Positions 33,735-42,528 of a stretch of 64,000 bases of DNA are shown piece by piece. The position numbers were made by a program, and so were the translations under genes. The notes under the pieces are model-generated. The model was not told the DNA's origin and ran no database searches. It worked only from the letters and a program-made list of their open reading frames with translations. The number at the start of each line of letters is the position of its first letter. Position 1 is the stretch's first letter. The stretch is from Krasilnikoviella flava (GTDB lineage Bacteria; Actinomycetota; Actinomycetes; Actinomycetales; Cellulomonadaceae): positions 372,001-436,000 of the forward strand of contig NZ_FUZQ01000001.1 of NCBI RefSeq assembly GCF_900167525.1. The letters run 5' to 3'.

Positions 33735-34415
33735 ATGAACTCGATCTTCGACCAGCTGCTCGGCCGCTCCGGCAGGTCCACGATGGTGGCGCCCGAGGAG
33801 GCGCTGCCCGGGCGCGAGTCGCCCGTCCTGCCCGCCGCTCGCCCGCACACGGTGCTCGGCACGTCGCTCACCGGGCCCTGGCCCGAGGGCACGCGCGTGG
33901 TGTACCTGGCGATGGGCTGTTTCTGGGGCGCCGAGGAGATCTACTGGCAGGTGCCGGGCGTGGTGAGCACGGCCGTCGGGTACATGGGCGGCACGACGCC
34001 GAACCCGACGTACGAGGAGGTGTGCACGGCCCGCACCGGGCACACCGAGACCGCGCTTGTGGCCTACGACCCGGCGCGGGTCTCCGAGGCCGAGCTGCTC
34101 AAGATCTTCTGGGAGCGGCACGACCCCACGCAGGGCTTCCGGCAGGGCAACGACGTCGGCACCCAGTACCGGTCCGCGGTCTACTGGACCACGCCCGAGC
34201 AGGAGAAGGCGGTCCGTGAGACGGCCGAGACGTACTCCGAGGTGCTCGCGGCGAAGGGTTACGACCCGATCACCACGGAGCTGCGCCCGGCCGCCGAGGC
34301 CGGACCGTTCTTCTTTGCGGAGGACTACCACCAGCAGTACCTGTCCGACGCGAAGAACCCGCACGGCTACCGCTGCCACGCGACCACCGGAGTCCCGTTC
34401 CCCGACGCCGCGTAG
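33735..34415 (+). CDS. msrA: Peptide methionine (S)-S-oxide reductase MsrA
   Basis: Repairs methionine-S-sulfoxide in proteins. 226 aa. Catalytic motif [13 protein letters not shown] with Cys62, then [24 protein letters not shown] and [21 protein letters not shown]-terminal Cys in GYRCHATTG may act as a resolving cysteine. It has an N-terminal extension of about 50 residues before the core. The ATG at 33735 has GGAGG at 33723-33727, 7 nt away. Confidence 0.95.
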   Translation: MNSIFDQLLGRSGRSTMVAPEEALPGRESPVLPAARPHTVLGTSLTGPWPEGTRVVYLAMGCFWGAEEIYWQVPGVVSTAVGYMGGTTPNPTYEEVCTARTGHTETALVAYDPARVSEAELLKIFWERHDPTQGFRQGNDVGTQYRSAVYWTTPEQEKAVRETAETYSEVLAAKGYDPITTELRPAAEAGPFFFAEDYHQQYLSDAKNPHGYRCHATTGVPFPDAA

Positions 34416-34428
34416 CGCAGCACCGGCC

Positions 34429-35076
34429 TCACCCCTGCAGGAACTGCAGGACGGCGAGCACCCGGCGGCTGTAGCCGTCGGACGCGTCGAGGCCCAGCTT
34501 GGTGAAGATGGCGTTGCCGTGCTTCTCCACGGCGGACTGCGACAGGTGCAGGGCGGACGCCACCCCGGCGTTCGTCCTGCCCTCCGCCATCAGGCCGAGC
34601 ACGTCGCGCTCGCGCGGGGTGAGGCGTGCCAGCGGGTCCACCCGTGGGGTGTCCGCGAACAGCTGCCGCACTACCTCGGGGTCGACCACGAAGTCGCCGC
34701 GCGCCACGCGGTGCAGCGCGTCGAGCAGCTCGGACACCCGCATGACCCGGTCCTTGAGCAGGTAGCCGACTCCCGCTCCCTCACTCGTCACGAGCTCGCG
34801 CGCCGCCTGCCCCTCGACATACTGGGACAGCACGAGCACACCCACGGAGGGCCAGCGGCGGCGGATCTCGACCGCGGCTCGGAGGCCCTCGTCCGTGTGC
34901 GTGGGCGGCATCCGCACGTCCACTACCACGACGTCCGGCGACGGACGGCAGCCCAGGAGCGCGAGGAGCTCGTCCGCGTCGCCGACCGCGGCGTCCACGT
35001 CGACGCCCTCGTCGGCGAGAAGGGCGCGCAGGCCCTCGCGCAGCAGGGCGGAGTCCTCCGCGATCATCACGCGCAC
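34429..35076 (-). CDS. LuxR-type response regulator
   Basis: 215 aa. Receiver domain residues 1-120 with acidic pair ED at 7-8 and Asp53 in VVVDVRMPP. The LuxR helix-turn-helix follows at about 145-205 (LTPRERDVLGLMAEGRTNAGVASALHLSQSAVEKH is split across it). The GTG at 35076 overlaps the kinase gene; GTG 35070 and ATG 35067 are alternative starts. Cognate to the overlapping kinase. Confidence 0.9.
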   Translation of the reverse strand: MRVMIAEDSALLREGLRALLADEGVDVDAAVGDADELLALLGCRPSPDVVVVDVRMPPTHTDEGLRAAVEIRRRWPSVGVLVLSQYVEGQAARELVTSEGAGVGYLLKDRVMRVSELLDALHRVARGDFVVDPEVVRQLFADTPRVDPLARLTPRERDVLGLMAEGRTNAGVASALHLSQSAVEKHGNAIFTKLGLDASDGYSRRVLAVLQFLQG

Positions 35077-36236
35077 GGCAGCACCGCCCGCACCGTCGTC
35101 GGCCCGCCCGTCGGGCTCTGGACGTCGACCGTGCCGCCCAGCGCGCCCACTCGGGCCGACAGCCCGGCGAGACCGCGGCCCTGACCGTTCCCGGCCCCAC
35201 CGACGCCGTCGTCCCGGACCGTCACGGACACGGCCCCGGTCGCGCCGTCGGTCGGCGCCACGACGACGTCGACCCGTGCGGCGCGGGCGTGCTTCGAGAC
35301 GTTCGTGAGGGACTCGGCGACGACGTAGTACACGCAAGCCTCGACCGCCGGCGCCAGTCGGCCCGCGAGGCGGAAGTCCAGCCGGGCAGGGGGTGCGGCT
35401 CGCGCCGCCAGCCTCCCCAGCACCGGGCGCAGCCCCTGGGTGTCCAGGGCCGTCGGGTGCACGCTCCAGGCGACGTCGCGCACGGCCGTGAGCAGGCGTT
35501 CCGTCTCGTCCGCCGCCTGCGCGAGCAGGGCGTCGCGGGCGGCGCCGTCGGTGGCTCGGCGGCCGCGGTCCACGAGCATGCCGAGCGCGACGACGTGCTG
35601 CTGGGCGCCGTCGTGCAGGTCCCGCTCGATCCGCCGTCGCTCGGCCTCCACGGCGGCGACGATGCCGGCCCGCGACGCGACGAGCGACTCGATGCGCGAC
35701 ACCAGCTCCGCCCGATCGTCGGTCCCCAGGTAGCGGGCCGCGGCGGCCCGCTCGAGCGCGGCCGCGCCGATCAGCCCCATGACGGCCAGGTAGAGCAGGA
35801 GCATCCCCGGCACCGCGGCGGACAGGATCGTCAGCCCGGTGGTGGGCTCCCCCTCGTCGTTCGACAGGGCGGGCACCCTGGCGTCGAACGCCCACGACGC
35901 GATCATGAGCGCGGCGGCGAGCGCCCCGTAGGCGAGGAGCAGCACGACCCCGAGGCTGGTGAGCCCGACCACCAGGCGCACGGCGAGGTAGCGGGCCCGG
36001 CGGTCCGGGCGCCCGGCGGCGCGGGCCGGCCGGTCGAGCCACCGCTCGAGGCGCCGCTCGTGCACCCGGACCGCGGCGCCGAGCACGCGGTCGCGCCACG
36101 GGCCGGAGCCCGGGACGACGCCGCCGACCGCCGTCGCCCCTCCGGCGATCACCAGGGCGGCGCCGTCGAGCGGGACGAGGAAGGCCCCCAGCACGACCCC
36201 GAACGTCGCGCGGGCGGCGGAGCTGGGGATGGCCAC
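35067..36236 (-). CDS. Sensor histidine kinase (HisKA_3 type)
   Basis: 389 aa. Membrane helices at residues about 15-40, 85-115 and 135-155, then the dimerisation helix with RRIERDLHDGAQQHVV (phosphoacceptor His) and a C-terminal ATPase domain (ESLTNVSKHA, GRGLAGLSARV). GTG start with TAGGGT 6 nt upstream, probably leaderless. The promoter region is shared with the divergent DedA gene and contains a TGCGGT/ACCGCA palindrome. Confidence 0.9.
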   Translation of the reverse strand: MAIPSSAARATFGVVLGAFLVPLDGAALVIAGGATAVGGVVPGSGPWRDRVLGAAVRVHERRLERWLDRPARAAGRPDRRARYLAVRLVVGLTSLGVVLLLAYGALAAALMIASWAFDARVPALSNDEGEPTTGLTILSAAVPGMLLLYLAVMGLIGAAALERAAAARYLGTDDRAELVSRIESLVASRAGIVAAVEAERRRIERDLHDGAQQHVVALGMLVDRGRRATDGAARDALLAQAADETERLLTAVRDVAWSVHPTALDTQGLRPVLGRLAARAAPPARLDFRLAGRLAPAVEACVYYVVAESLTNVSKHARAARVDVVVAPTDGATGAVSVTVRDDGVGGAGNGQGRGLAGLSARVGALGGTVDVQSPTGGPTTVRAVLPCA

Positions 36237-36242
36237 GCGCCC

Positions 36243-36248
36243 ACCCTA
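36243..36248 (-). promoter_or_regulatory. Putative leaderless -10 box for the kinase/regulator operon
   Basis: Minus-strand TAGGGT ends 6 nt before the GTG at 36236. Confidence 0.5.
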
Positions 36249-36271
36249 GCCACGCGCGTCGCGCGCGGTAC

Positions 36272-36300
36272 TGCGGTGAACCGCACCCCTGACCTGCGGT
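36272..36300. promoter_or_regulatory. Candidate operator: TGCGGT/ACCGCA palindrome plus a third half-site
   Basis: TGCGGT (36272-36277), GA, ACCGCA (36280-36285) is perfectly inverted, and a further TGCGGT lies at 36295-36300. It is located between the divergent kinase and DedA promoters, a natural place for autoregulation by the adjacent response regulator. Confidence 0.4.
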
Positions 36301-36354
36301 TCCCCGCCGCGATCCGTGCGCGAAGCCGCGATGTGGCCACCGCCCCGCCGTCCC

Positions 36355-36360
36355 TAGCGT
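36355..36360 (+). promoter_or_regulatory. Putative leaderless -10 box for the DedA gene
   Basis: TAGCGT ends 7 nt before the ATG at 36368, as in front of bioY. Confidence 0.45.
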
Positions 36361-36367
36361 CGACGGC

Positions 36368-37054
36368 ATGAGCACAGCACCCCTGATGGCGGCGGCCAGC
36401 ACCGCCGAGCCCGGCATCATCACCCGCCTCACGGACTGGGCCGTGGGCCTCATGGAGGCCCTCGGAGCCCCGGGCGCGGGGCTCGCGGTCGCCTTCGAGA
36501 ACCTCTTCCCGCCCGTCCCCAGCGAGGTGATCCTGCCGCTCGCCGGATTCACCGCGAGCCAGGGGGACCTCGGCCTCCTGTCGGTGGTCCTGTGGACCAC
36601 CGCGGGCTCCGTGGTCGGAGCGCTCGCCCTCTACCTCGTCGGCGCCGCCATCGGGAGGGAGCGCCTGTACCGCCTCGTGGAGCGCATGCCCCTGGTGCGC
36701 GTCGAGGACCTCGGCACGGCCGAGGCGTGGTTCGCACGCCACGGCGCGCGCGCCGTCCTGCTCGGCCGTCTGATCCCGATCGTGCGGAGTCTGATCTCGG
36801 TGCCCGCCGGTGTCGAACGGATGCACCTGGGCCAGTTCCTGACGCTGACGGCGATCGGCAGCGCGATCTGGAACACCACGCTCGTGCTCGTCGGGTATCT
36901 GCTGGGCGAGCAGTGGCACGCCGTCGAGGGCGTGATCGGCCGCTACCAGTCCGTCGTGATCGTGCTGGCCGTCGTCGCGCTCGCCTGGTACGTCGTCCAT
37001 GCGGTGATCACCCGTCGCGCGGTGGACGGTCCGCGCCATGCTCGCTCCCGGTGA
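36368..37054 (+). CDS. DedA-family membrane protein
   Basis: 228 aa. Conserved DedA features: FENLFPPVPSEVILPLAGF (with the acidic residue in the re-entrant hairpin), GSVVGALALYLVGAAIGRERL, and the arginine motif LLGRLIPIVRSLISVPAGVERM. Family members move or flip lipids such as undecaprenyl phosphate or support the proton-motive force. The exact role is unknown here. Confidence 0.9.
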   Translation: MSTAPLMAAASTAEPGIITRLTDWAVGLMEALGAPGAGLAVAFENLFPPVPSEVILPLAGFTASQGDLGLLSVVLWTTAGSVVGALALYLVGAAIGRERLYRLVERMPLVRVEDLGTAEAWFARHGARAVLLGRLIPIVRSLISVPAGVERMHLGQFLTLTAIGSAIWNTTLVLVGYLLGEQWHAVEGVIGRYQSVVIVLAVVALAWYVVHAVITRRAVDGPRHARSR

Positions 37055-37074
37055 CGGTGGCGGACCTGCGGATC

Positions 37075-37275
37075 TCAACGGCCCTGGTGCATGCCGAACG
37101 CCCACCGCGTGACGCGCCAGCGCCGGACGCCGAGGTCGTAGACGACGAGGAGCATCGCCGCGGACGCGACGGCCGGCAGCAGGACGACGCCGCGGCGGCT
37201 TGCCGCACGTCGAAGAACGGCGAACAGCGTCGCCGGGCATCGCGCCGTCCGGGGGCAGCCCCCCGATCGTGGCAC
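37075..37275 (-). CDS. Possible small membrane protein
   Basis: 66 codons from the GTG at 37275, 25 nt downstream of the phosphotransferase gene on the same strand. One hydrophobic segment (VVLLPAVASAAMLLVVYDLG) is followed by a basic tail (RRWRVTRWAFGMHQGR). From about codon 25 on, nearly every third base is G or C, as in genuine genes of this genome, while the first part lacks this bias and there is no ribosome site. It may be a short gene with a different start, a remnant, or chance. The rest of the 37055-37300 stretch holds nothing I recognise. Confidence 0.25.
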   Translation of the reverse strand: MPRSGGCPRTARCPATLFAVLRRAASRRGVVLLPAVASAAMLLVVYDLGVRRWRVTRWAFGMHQGR

Positions 37276-37300
37276 CGGACGGGACGACTCGCCGGGCGCG

Positions 37301-38185
37301 TCAGACGAACACGTCGAGCAGCCGCCGGCAGCGCACCGGGTCCTCGGTGAGCCCGTGTGCGAGCCCCCACAGCAGGTACGACGTCGCGCGCAGCACCACC
37401 CAGGCGCGTGCCCGGTCGCGCGGCACGCCGGACGCGCGGACGAACGCGTCGAAGGCCGCCACCACGTCCCGCTCGGACGGCAGCTCGTCCAGCCGGGTCC
37501 ACAGCACGCGCGCGAGGTCGGCCTCCGGGTCGCCCCGCCACAGCACGGGGTCGACGACGAGCCACGGCGCGCGCATGCCGGCCAGCACCTGGTCGTGGTG
37601 CAGGTCGCCGTCCACGGCGAGGGACGACGTCGGGGCGGCCCCGCGCTCGGCGGCGAGGTCGAGCGCGACGTCGAGCTGCCGCGACGGCAGCGGCTCCCCG
37701 AGCTCGGCCCACTCGCGCGGGAACGACTCCGCCATACCGGCGGCGATCGCGGCGGTCGACGGCACGTCGTCGGGGGCGGGCACCGCCAGCGTCCGCGTGA
37801 GCCCGGCCAGCACCTCGACCGCGACGTCCAGCGGCTCGTCCGCCAGCGACCGGCCACCGTCGAGACGTTCCAGGAGCGTCGCGCCCTCGCCCTCGTCGGC
37901 GTCGACCAGCAGCACCGTGCCGCGCCCGGCCCACACGCGCAGCGCGCGGACCTCTCCGGCGACGTCGTCCCCGGGCGGCGCCAGCCGGAGCGCCAGCCGC
38001 TCGTCCCCGCGGCGCACCGGCACGACCAGGGCGTTCGAGCCGTGCGCCGGCTCGCCGTCGACGACGAGGCCCCACGCCGCGCACCGCGCGGCCACCCCGC
38101 CGGGCAAGACGTCCAGCCAGCCGCGCCCGGCGTCGTCGTGCCACCACCGCGGCATCGCGCGGAAGGAGGGCGGCACGGTGATCAC
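37301..38185 (-). CDS. Aminoglycoside/hydroxyurea phosphotransferase-like kinase
   Basis: 294 aa, APH(6)/hydroxyurea phosphotransferase-like kinase family. Catalytic loop VDGDLHHDQVLA (Asp and His-Asp pattern) and metal-binding VVDPVLWRGDPEADLA. The N-terminal AHGSNALVVPVRRGDERLALRL forms the nucleotide-binding strands. Resistance to streptomycin-type drugs cannot be concluded, because chromosomal homologues are common in Actinobacteria. GTG start with TAGGGT 6 nt upstream. Confidence 0.85.
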   Translation of the reverse strand: MITVPPSFRAMPRWWHDDAGRGWLDVLPGGVAARCAAWGLVVDGEPAHGSNALVVPVRRGDERLALRLAPPGDDVAGEVRALRVWAGRGTVLLVDADEGEGATLLERLDGGRSLADEPLDVAVEVLAGLTRTLAVPAPDDVPSTAAIAAGMAESFPREWAELGEPLPSRQLDVALDLAAERGAAPTSSLAVDGDLHHDQVLAGMRAPWLVVDPVLWRGDPEADLARVLWTRLDELPSERDVVAAFDAFVRASGVPRDRARAWVVLRATSYLLWGLAHGLTEDPVRCRRLLDVFV

Positions 38186-38191
38186 GACGCC

Positions 38192-38197
38192 ACCCTA
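38192..38197 (-). promoter_or_regulatory. Putative leaderless -10 box for the phosphotransferase gene
   Basis: Minus-strand TAGGGT ends 6 nt before the GTG at 38185. Confidence 0.5.
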
Positions 38198-38245
38198 GGG
38201 CGACCGCTGGACGACCCGCGGGGCCCCGGGTGTGGAATGGGAGGC

Positions 38246-39103
38246 ATGAGCGACCAGAACGCCACCCCCGCCGCCCCCACCCACGCCGCCGCCGACGGCA
38301 CCGCGATCCCCGCCGTCGGCTTCGGCACCTACAAGCTCAAGGGCTCGGAGGGGGCCGACGCGATCGCGCGGGCGATCGACGCCGGCTACCGGCTCATCGA
38401 CTCCGCCTTCAGCTACGAGAACGAGGGCACCGTCGGCCGCGCCGTCCGCGCGTCGTCCGTGCCGCGCGAGGAGCTGCTGGTCACGTCGAAGCTGCCGGGC
38501 CGCCGCCAGGCGTACGACGACGCCGTCGCGACTGTCGAGGAGTCGGTGTACCGCAGCGGCCTCGACCACCTGGACCTGTACCTCATCCACTGGCCGAACC
38601 CGCGGATCGGGAAGTACGTCGAGGCGTACCAGGCGCTGGTCGACTGCCGCGAGCGCGGCCTGATCCGGCACGTCGGCGTCTCCAACTTCCTGCCCGAGCA
38701 CCTCGACGCCGTCATCGAGGCCACCGGCGTGACGCCGGCCGTGAACCAGGTCGAGCTGCACCCGTACTTCCCGCAGGCCGAGCAGCGCGCCGCCGACGCC
38801 GAGCGCGGCATCGTCACCGAGGCATGGAGCCCGATCGGCCGGGCCAACGCGATGCTGACCGACCCGGTGATCGCCGAGGTGGCCGCCGCGCACGGCGTCT
38901 CCCCCGCCCGCACCATCCTGCGCTGGCACGTGCAGCTCGGCGTGGTGCCGATCCCCAAGGCGTCCAGCCCCGAGCGGCAGGTCGACAACCTCGACCTGTT
39001 CTCCTTCGCGCTCACCGACGACGAGATGGCCCGCATCACCGGCCTCGGCCGCCCCGACGGCCGCACCGCCGACCAGGACCCGGCGGTCTACGAGGAGCTC
39101 TGA
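38246..39103 (+). CDS. Aldo/keto reductase
   Basis: NADPH-dependent carbonyl reductase, (beta/alpha)8 barrel, 285 aa. Active-site residues are in motif order: Asp in DAGYRLIDSAFSYENE (the Tyr is in SYENE), Lys in VTSKLPG, and His in DLYLIHWPNP. The C-terminal cofactor motif is IPKASSPERQVDNL. 2,5-diketo-gluconate reductase-like subgroup, physiological substrate unknown. The ATG at 38246 has TGGAAT 7 nt upstream; an ATG at 38237 is possible. Its 3' end overlaps the converging metallophosphoesterase gene by 16 nt. Confidence 0.92.
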   Translation: MSDQNATPAAPTHAAADGTAIPAVGFGTYKLKGSEGADAIARAIDAGYRLIDSAFSYENEGTVGRAVRASSVPREELLVTSKLPGRRQAYDDAVATVEESVYRSGLDHLDLYLIHWPNPRIGKYVEAYQALVDCRERGLIRHVGVSNFLPEHLDAVIEATGVTPAVNQVELHPYFPQAEQRAADAERGIVTEAWSPIGRANAMLTDPVIAEVAAAHGVSPARTILRWHVQLGVVPIPKASSPERQVDNLDLFSFALTDDEMARITGLGRPDGRTADQDPAVYEEL

Positions 39104-39894
39104 CGCTCCCCCGCGGGGCGGGCCGACCGCCCGTCCCGCGGGCCGAAGACGCGCAACGCGTCGGCGTCGCTGGCCGACGACCGCAGGTACTCCTCCGCCC
39201 ACGACCGCGCGTCGGGGTACGTCGAGCCGGCCGCCACGGCCGCCACCGCGGCGTCGACGTCGACGGTGGTGTGCCGCAGCTCGACCTGTCCGTCGCGCAG
39301 CAGCGCCCACGCCCCGCCCGGGCGGCCGTACGGCATCCCGACGCTGCCCGGGTTCACGAGAAGGCGCCGGTCCACCAGCCGCACGAACGGCATGTGCGTG
39401 TGCCCGCACAGCACGGTCGTGACGTCGTCGTCGAGCCCGCCCAGCACGTCGGCCCACCGCTCGAGCGAGGAGTCGACGAGCACCACCTCCTCGTCGTCGC
39501 GCGGCGTCCCGTGGCACGCCAGCACGCGGCCGAACCCGCGCACGCGCAGCTCGACGGGATGGGGCAGGCCGGCGAGGAGCTCCACGTCCTCCGGGCGCAG
39601 CTGCGCCGCCGCCCACGGGGTGATCGGGTCGGGCACCGGGCCGGACCCGTCGCGCGCGTGCGACACGAGCTCGCGGTCAGCGTTGCCGCGCACCAGCACT
39701 GCCCGGTCGTCCAGCGCCCGCAGGCGGTCGAGCACGGCCACGGGCTGCGGTCCCGCGGCATGGTCGCCCGTCACGACGACGGCGTCCGCCGCGCGCACGT
39801 CCGGCTCGTCCAGCACCGCCCCGAGCACGGGCAGCACGCCGTGCACGTCCGAGAGCACCGCGACGGTGCCCAGCTCACCCCTCCGTACATCCAT
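39088..39894 (-). CDS. Calcineurin-like metallophosphoesterase
   Basis: 268 aa. Metal-site blocks of the YfcE/MJ0936 type: AVLSDVHGVLPVL (D-x-H), VVTGDHAAGPQP (GD), VRGNADRE (GNxD in place of GNHD), and VLCGHTHMPF (GHTH). Probably hydrolyses a phosphodiester, substrate unknown. ATG 39894, with GAACGT 6 nt upstream. The stop lies inside the 3' end of the aldo-keto reductase gene on the other strand. The C-terminal 30 residues are a disordered tail. Confidence 0.9.
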   Translation of the reverse strand: MDVRRGELGTVAVLSDVHGVLPVLGAVLDEPDVRAADAVVVTGDHAAGPQPVAVLDRLRALDDRAVLVRGNADRELVSHARDGSGPVPDPITPWAAAQLRPEDVELLAGLPHPVELRVRGFGRVLACHGTPRDDEEVVLVDSSLERWADVLGGLDDDVTTVLCGHTHMPFVRLVDRRLLVNPGSVGMPYGRPGGAWALLRDGQVELRHTTVDVDAAVAAVAAGSTYPDARSWAEEYLRSSASDADALRVFGPRDGRSARPAGERQSSS

Positions 39895-40007
39895 GCCGTC
39901 ACGTTCCCAGGCGGGCGACCGGGACGCACGCGGTTCCGCTCCCCGCAGCACGGTCGTGCGCACGACTGCACCGCGACAGCGTCGGGGGCGGGTGCGACGA
40001 TCGTCGG

Positions 40008-41564
40008 GTGCTGCTCGCCGAGCTGGTCACCACGCACGCCGCCGTCGCCGCGACGCGTTCGCGGCTGCGCAAGCGGGAGCTGCTCGCGGACGCCCTGCGC
40101 GCCGCAGAGCCGGGCGACGAGGTCGAGGTCGCCGCGGCCTTCCTGTCGGGGCGTCCGCGCCAGCGCCGCACCGGCCTGGGCTGGAGGACCCTCGGCAGCC
40201 TCCCGCCGCCCGCCGACGTGGCGAGCCTGAGCCCGGCGGACGTCGACGACGCCCTCGGCCGCCTCGAGCGCCTCGCGGGCACGGGCTCACAAGCTGCCCG
40301 GCGGGCGGCCGTCGACGAGCTGTTCGCGCGCGCCACCGCCGACGAGCAGGACTTCGTGCGGCGCCTCGTGCTGGGCGAGCTGCGCCAGGGCGCGCTGGAC
40401 TCCCTGCTGCTCGACGCGATCGCCGCCGCGGCCGACGTGCCGCTGCCGGTCGTGCGGCGCGCCGCGATGTTCAGCGCCCTGACCGGACCGATCGCGCGGG
40501 CGGCGCTCGACGGCGGTGCGCCGGCCCTGGAGAGCTTCCACCTCGAGCCCGGCCGCCCGGTGCGGCCCATGCTGGCGGCGTCCGCGCCCGACGTCGCCGC
40601 CGCGCTGGAGCGCTTCGAGGGTGCGGCCGTCGCCGCCGACACCAAGCTCGACGGCATCCGGGTGCAGGTGCACCGCCGCGGCGACGACGTCGTGGTCTTC
40701 ACGCGCTCGCTCGACGACGTCACCGAGCGGCTGCCCGAGGTGGTCGCCGTGGCCCGGGCGCTGGACGTGCGGACCGTGGTGCTCGACGGCGAGGCCATCG
40801 CCCTCGACGACGCCGGCCGCCCGCGCCCCTTCCAGGAGACCGCGGCCCGCACCGGCAGCCACGACGCGGAGGCGGGCAGCGCCACCGTGCCGCTCAGCGT
40901 GCGGTTCTTCGACGTGCTGCATCACGACGGCACCGACCTCGTCGACGCGCCCGCGGCCGAGCGCCTCGAGGTGCTCGACCGGGTGCTGCCGCCCGAGGTG
41001 GTGGTGCCCCGCCTGGTCTCCTCGGACGTCGCCGAGGTCGAGCGGTTCTTCGCCGACACCGTCGCCGGCGGGCAGGAAGGCCTGGTGCTCAAGGCCCTGG
41101 ACGCGCCCTACGCCGCCGGGCGTCGCGGCGCCGGCTGGGTGAAGGTCAAGCCGCGGCACACCCTCGACCTCGTGGTGCTCGCCGTCGAGTGGGGCTCCGG
41201 GCGCCGCCAGGGCCGGCTGTCCAACATCCACCTCGGCGCCCGCGACCCCGGCACCGGCGGCTTCGTCATGCTGGGCAAGACGTTCAAGGGCATGACCGAC
41301 CAGATGCTCGCCTGGCAGACGGAACGCTTCACCGAGCTCGCGACGTCGCCCGCCGACGGCTCGTCGTACGTCGTGACGGTGCGCCCCGAGCAGGTGGTGG
41401 AGATCGCTTTCGACGGCGTGCAGCGCTCCACCCGCTACCCCGGTGGGATGGCGCTGCGCTTCGCGCGCGTGGTGCGCTACCGCGACGACAAGACCGCCGC
41501 CGAGGCGGACACGGTCGACACCGTGCGCGCCCTGGCGGCGGCCCCCGGCCCGGCGGCCGGCTGA
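40008..41564 (+). CDS. ligB: ATP-dependent DNA ligase (LigB type)
   Basis: Seals DNA nicks using ATP. 518 aa. N-terminal domain about 1-185. Nucleotidyl-transferase motif DTKLDGIRVQVHR with Lys213 as the AMP-accepting residue, then DGEAIALDD (motif III-like), GLVLKALDAPY (IV), and VKVKPRHTLDLVVLA (V). A C-terminal OB fold ends the protein (VRPEQVVEIAFDGVQRSTRYPGGMALRF). Actinobacteria commonly have such ligases beside NAD-dependent LigA. GTG start. A weak -10 (GACGAT) lies 6 nt upstream. Confidence 0.93.
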   Translation: MLLAELVTTHAAVAATRSRLRKRELLADALRAAEPGDEVEVAAAFLSGRPRQRRTGLGWRTLGSLPPPADVASLSPADVDDALGRLERLAGTGSQAARRAAVDELFARATADEQDFVRRLVLGELRQGALDSLLLDAIAAAADVPLPVVRRAAMFSALTGPIARAALDGGAPALESFHLEPGRPVRPMLAASAPDVAAALERFEGAAVAADTKLDGIRVQVHRRGDDVVVFTRSLDDVTERLPEVVAVARALDVRTVVLDGEAIALDDAGRPRPFQETAARTGSHDAEAGSATVPLSVRFFDVLHHDGTDLVDAPAAERLEVLDRVLPPEVVVPRLVSSDVAEVERFFADTVAGGQEGLVLKALDAPYAAGRRGAGWVKVKPRHTLDLVVLAVEWGSGRRQGRLSNIHLGARDPGTGGFVMLGKTFKGMTDQMLAWQTERFTELATSPADGSSYVVTVRPEQVVEIAFDGVQRSTRYPGGMALRFARVVRYRDDKTAAEADTVDTVRALAAAPGPAAG

Positions 41565-41577
41565 CTCGTCGGGCTCG

Positions 41578-42492
41578 TCAGCTCGCGCGTCGCTGGCGCG
41601 TCCAGATCAGGGCGCCCACGCCCGCGCCCACCAGCGCGACGGCGGCCATGACGAGGCCGAGCACCTGTGCACCTGTGACCGGGAGCGACTGCGAGGCGGC
41701 CGCTGCCTCGACGTCGGCGCTCACCCGGCCGGTGCTGACCGTGCCGGTCTGCGCGCGCGTCTCGACGGCCTCCGCGTCGTCGGCGCCACCGGCGCCACCC
41801 GCCGGGACGTCGTCGGACGGCCCCTGCTCGGCGACGGCGGCGGGGGCGGTCTCCGAGGCGGTCGGGGACGGCTCCGCGGGCGGCGCCTCCGTGGCGGCCT
41901 GCGGGGTCGGCGTCGGCGACTCCTCGGCGGGCGTGTTCCCGTCGTCCGCCGGCGGGGTCGTCTGCTCCGCGGGCTCCAAGGGCTCGGTCGGAGGCGTGGT
42001 CGCCGTCTCGGGCGTCGGTGACGGCGCCGGGGCGTCGACGTACTCGACGGCGTAGTGGCTGATCGCCCGGCACTTGCCGCCGGTCGGGTACGCGATCGTG
42101 ATCTCCGCGACGGGCACGTCGAGCTCGACGATCTTGGGTCCCTCGCCCCGCTTGGCCGACCCGGCCTTCACGCAGTACGCGGAGATGAGCTCGCCCTCGG
42201 GCGCGTGCAGGGTGATCGTCTGCTTCTCGCCGTCGACGTCCGTCTTCGGCTCGTCCATGTCCGGGCAGACGTTGTCGTCCCAGGTGCGCGTGTCCTCGGG
42301 CCACGAGTAGCGCTCGCCGTCCGCAGTGGCCGAGCCGCCGTCCCAGGAACCGCCGGTGCGCGAGTCGCCCGTCCCGCTCCAGTCTCCGTGGCCGGCGGGC
42401 AGCGCGACGGCAGGGCCGGCAGCGAGGCCGGCCGTGAGTCCGGCGGCGAGCAGGAGCGACGCTCCGAGGACGGTGGGTGGGCGCACGAGCAC
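41578..42492 (-). CDS. Secreted protein with LPXTG-type cell-wall anchor
   Basis: 304 aa. N-terminal signal peptide (residues about 1-31, ending AVALPAG), a globular domain with cysteines in WDDNVCPDMDEP, ISAYCVKAG and GGKCRAISHYAVEY, then a long Pro/Thr/Ala/Glu stalk. The C-terminal sorting signal is LPVTG, followed by a hydrophobic stretch and the basic tail TRQRRAS. Expected to be linked to peptidoglycan by a sortase encoded elsewhere. Function of the globular domain unknown. GTG start. The gene ends 13 nt from the converging ligase gene. Confidence 0.85.
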   Translation of the reverse strand: MLVRPPTVLGASLLLAAGLTAGLAAGPAVALPAGHGDWSGTGDSRTGGSWDGGSATADGERYSWPEDTRTWDDNVCPDMDEPKTDVDGEKQTITLHAPEGELISAYCVKAGSAKRGEGPKIVELDVPVAEITIAYPTGGKCRAISHYAVEYVDAPAPSPTPETATTPPTEPLEPAEQTTPPADDGNTPAEESPTPTPQAATEAPPAEPSPTASETAPAAVAEQGPSDDVPAGGAGGADDAEAVETRAQTGTVSTGRVSADVEAAAASQSLPVTGAQVLGLVMAAVALVGAGVGALIWTRQRRAS

Positions 42493-42528
42493 TCCAAAGG
42501 GCAGGCGGGATCGACCGCGACATACAAA

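Noticed and set aside
37301-38185. Acquired streptomycin-resistance gene
   Set aside because: Composition matches its neighbours and no mobile element is near. Chromosomal APH-like kinases are ordinary in Actinobacteria.
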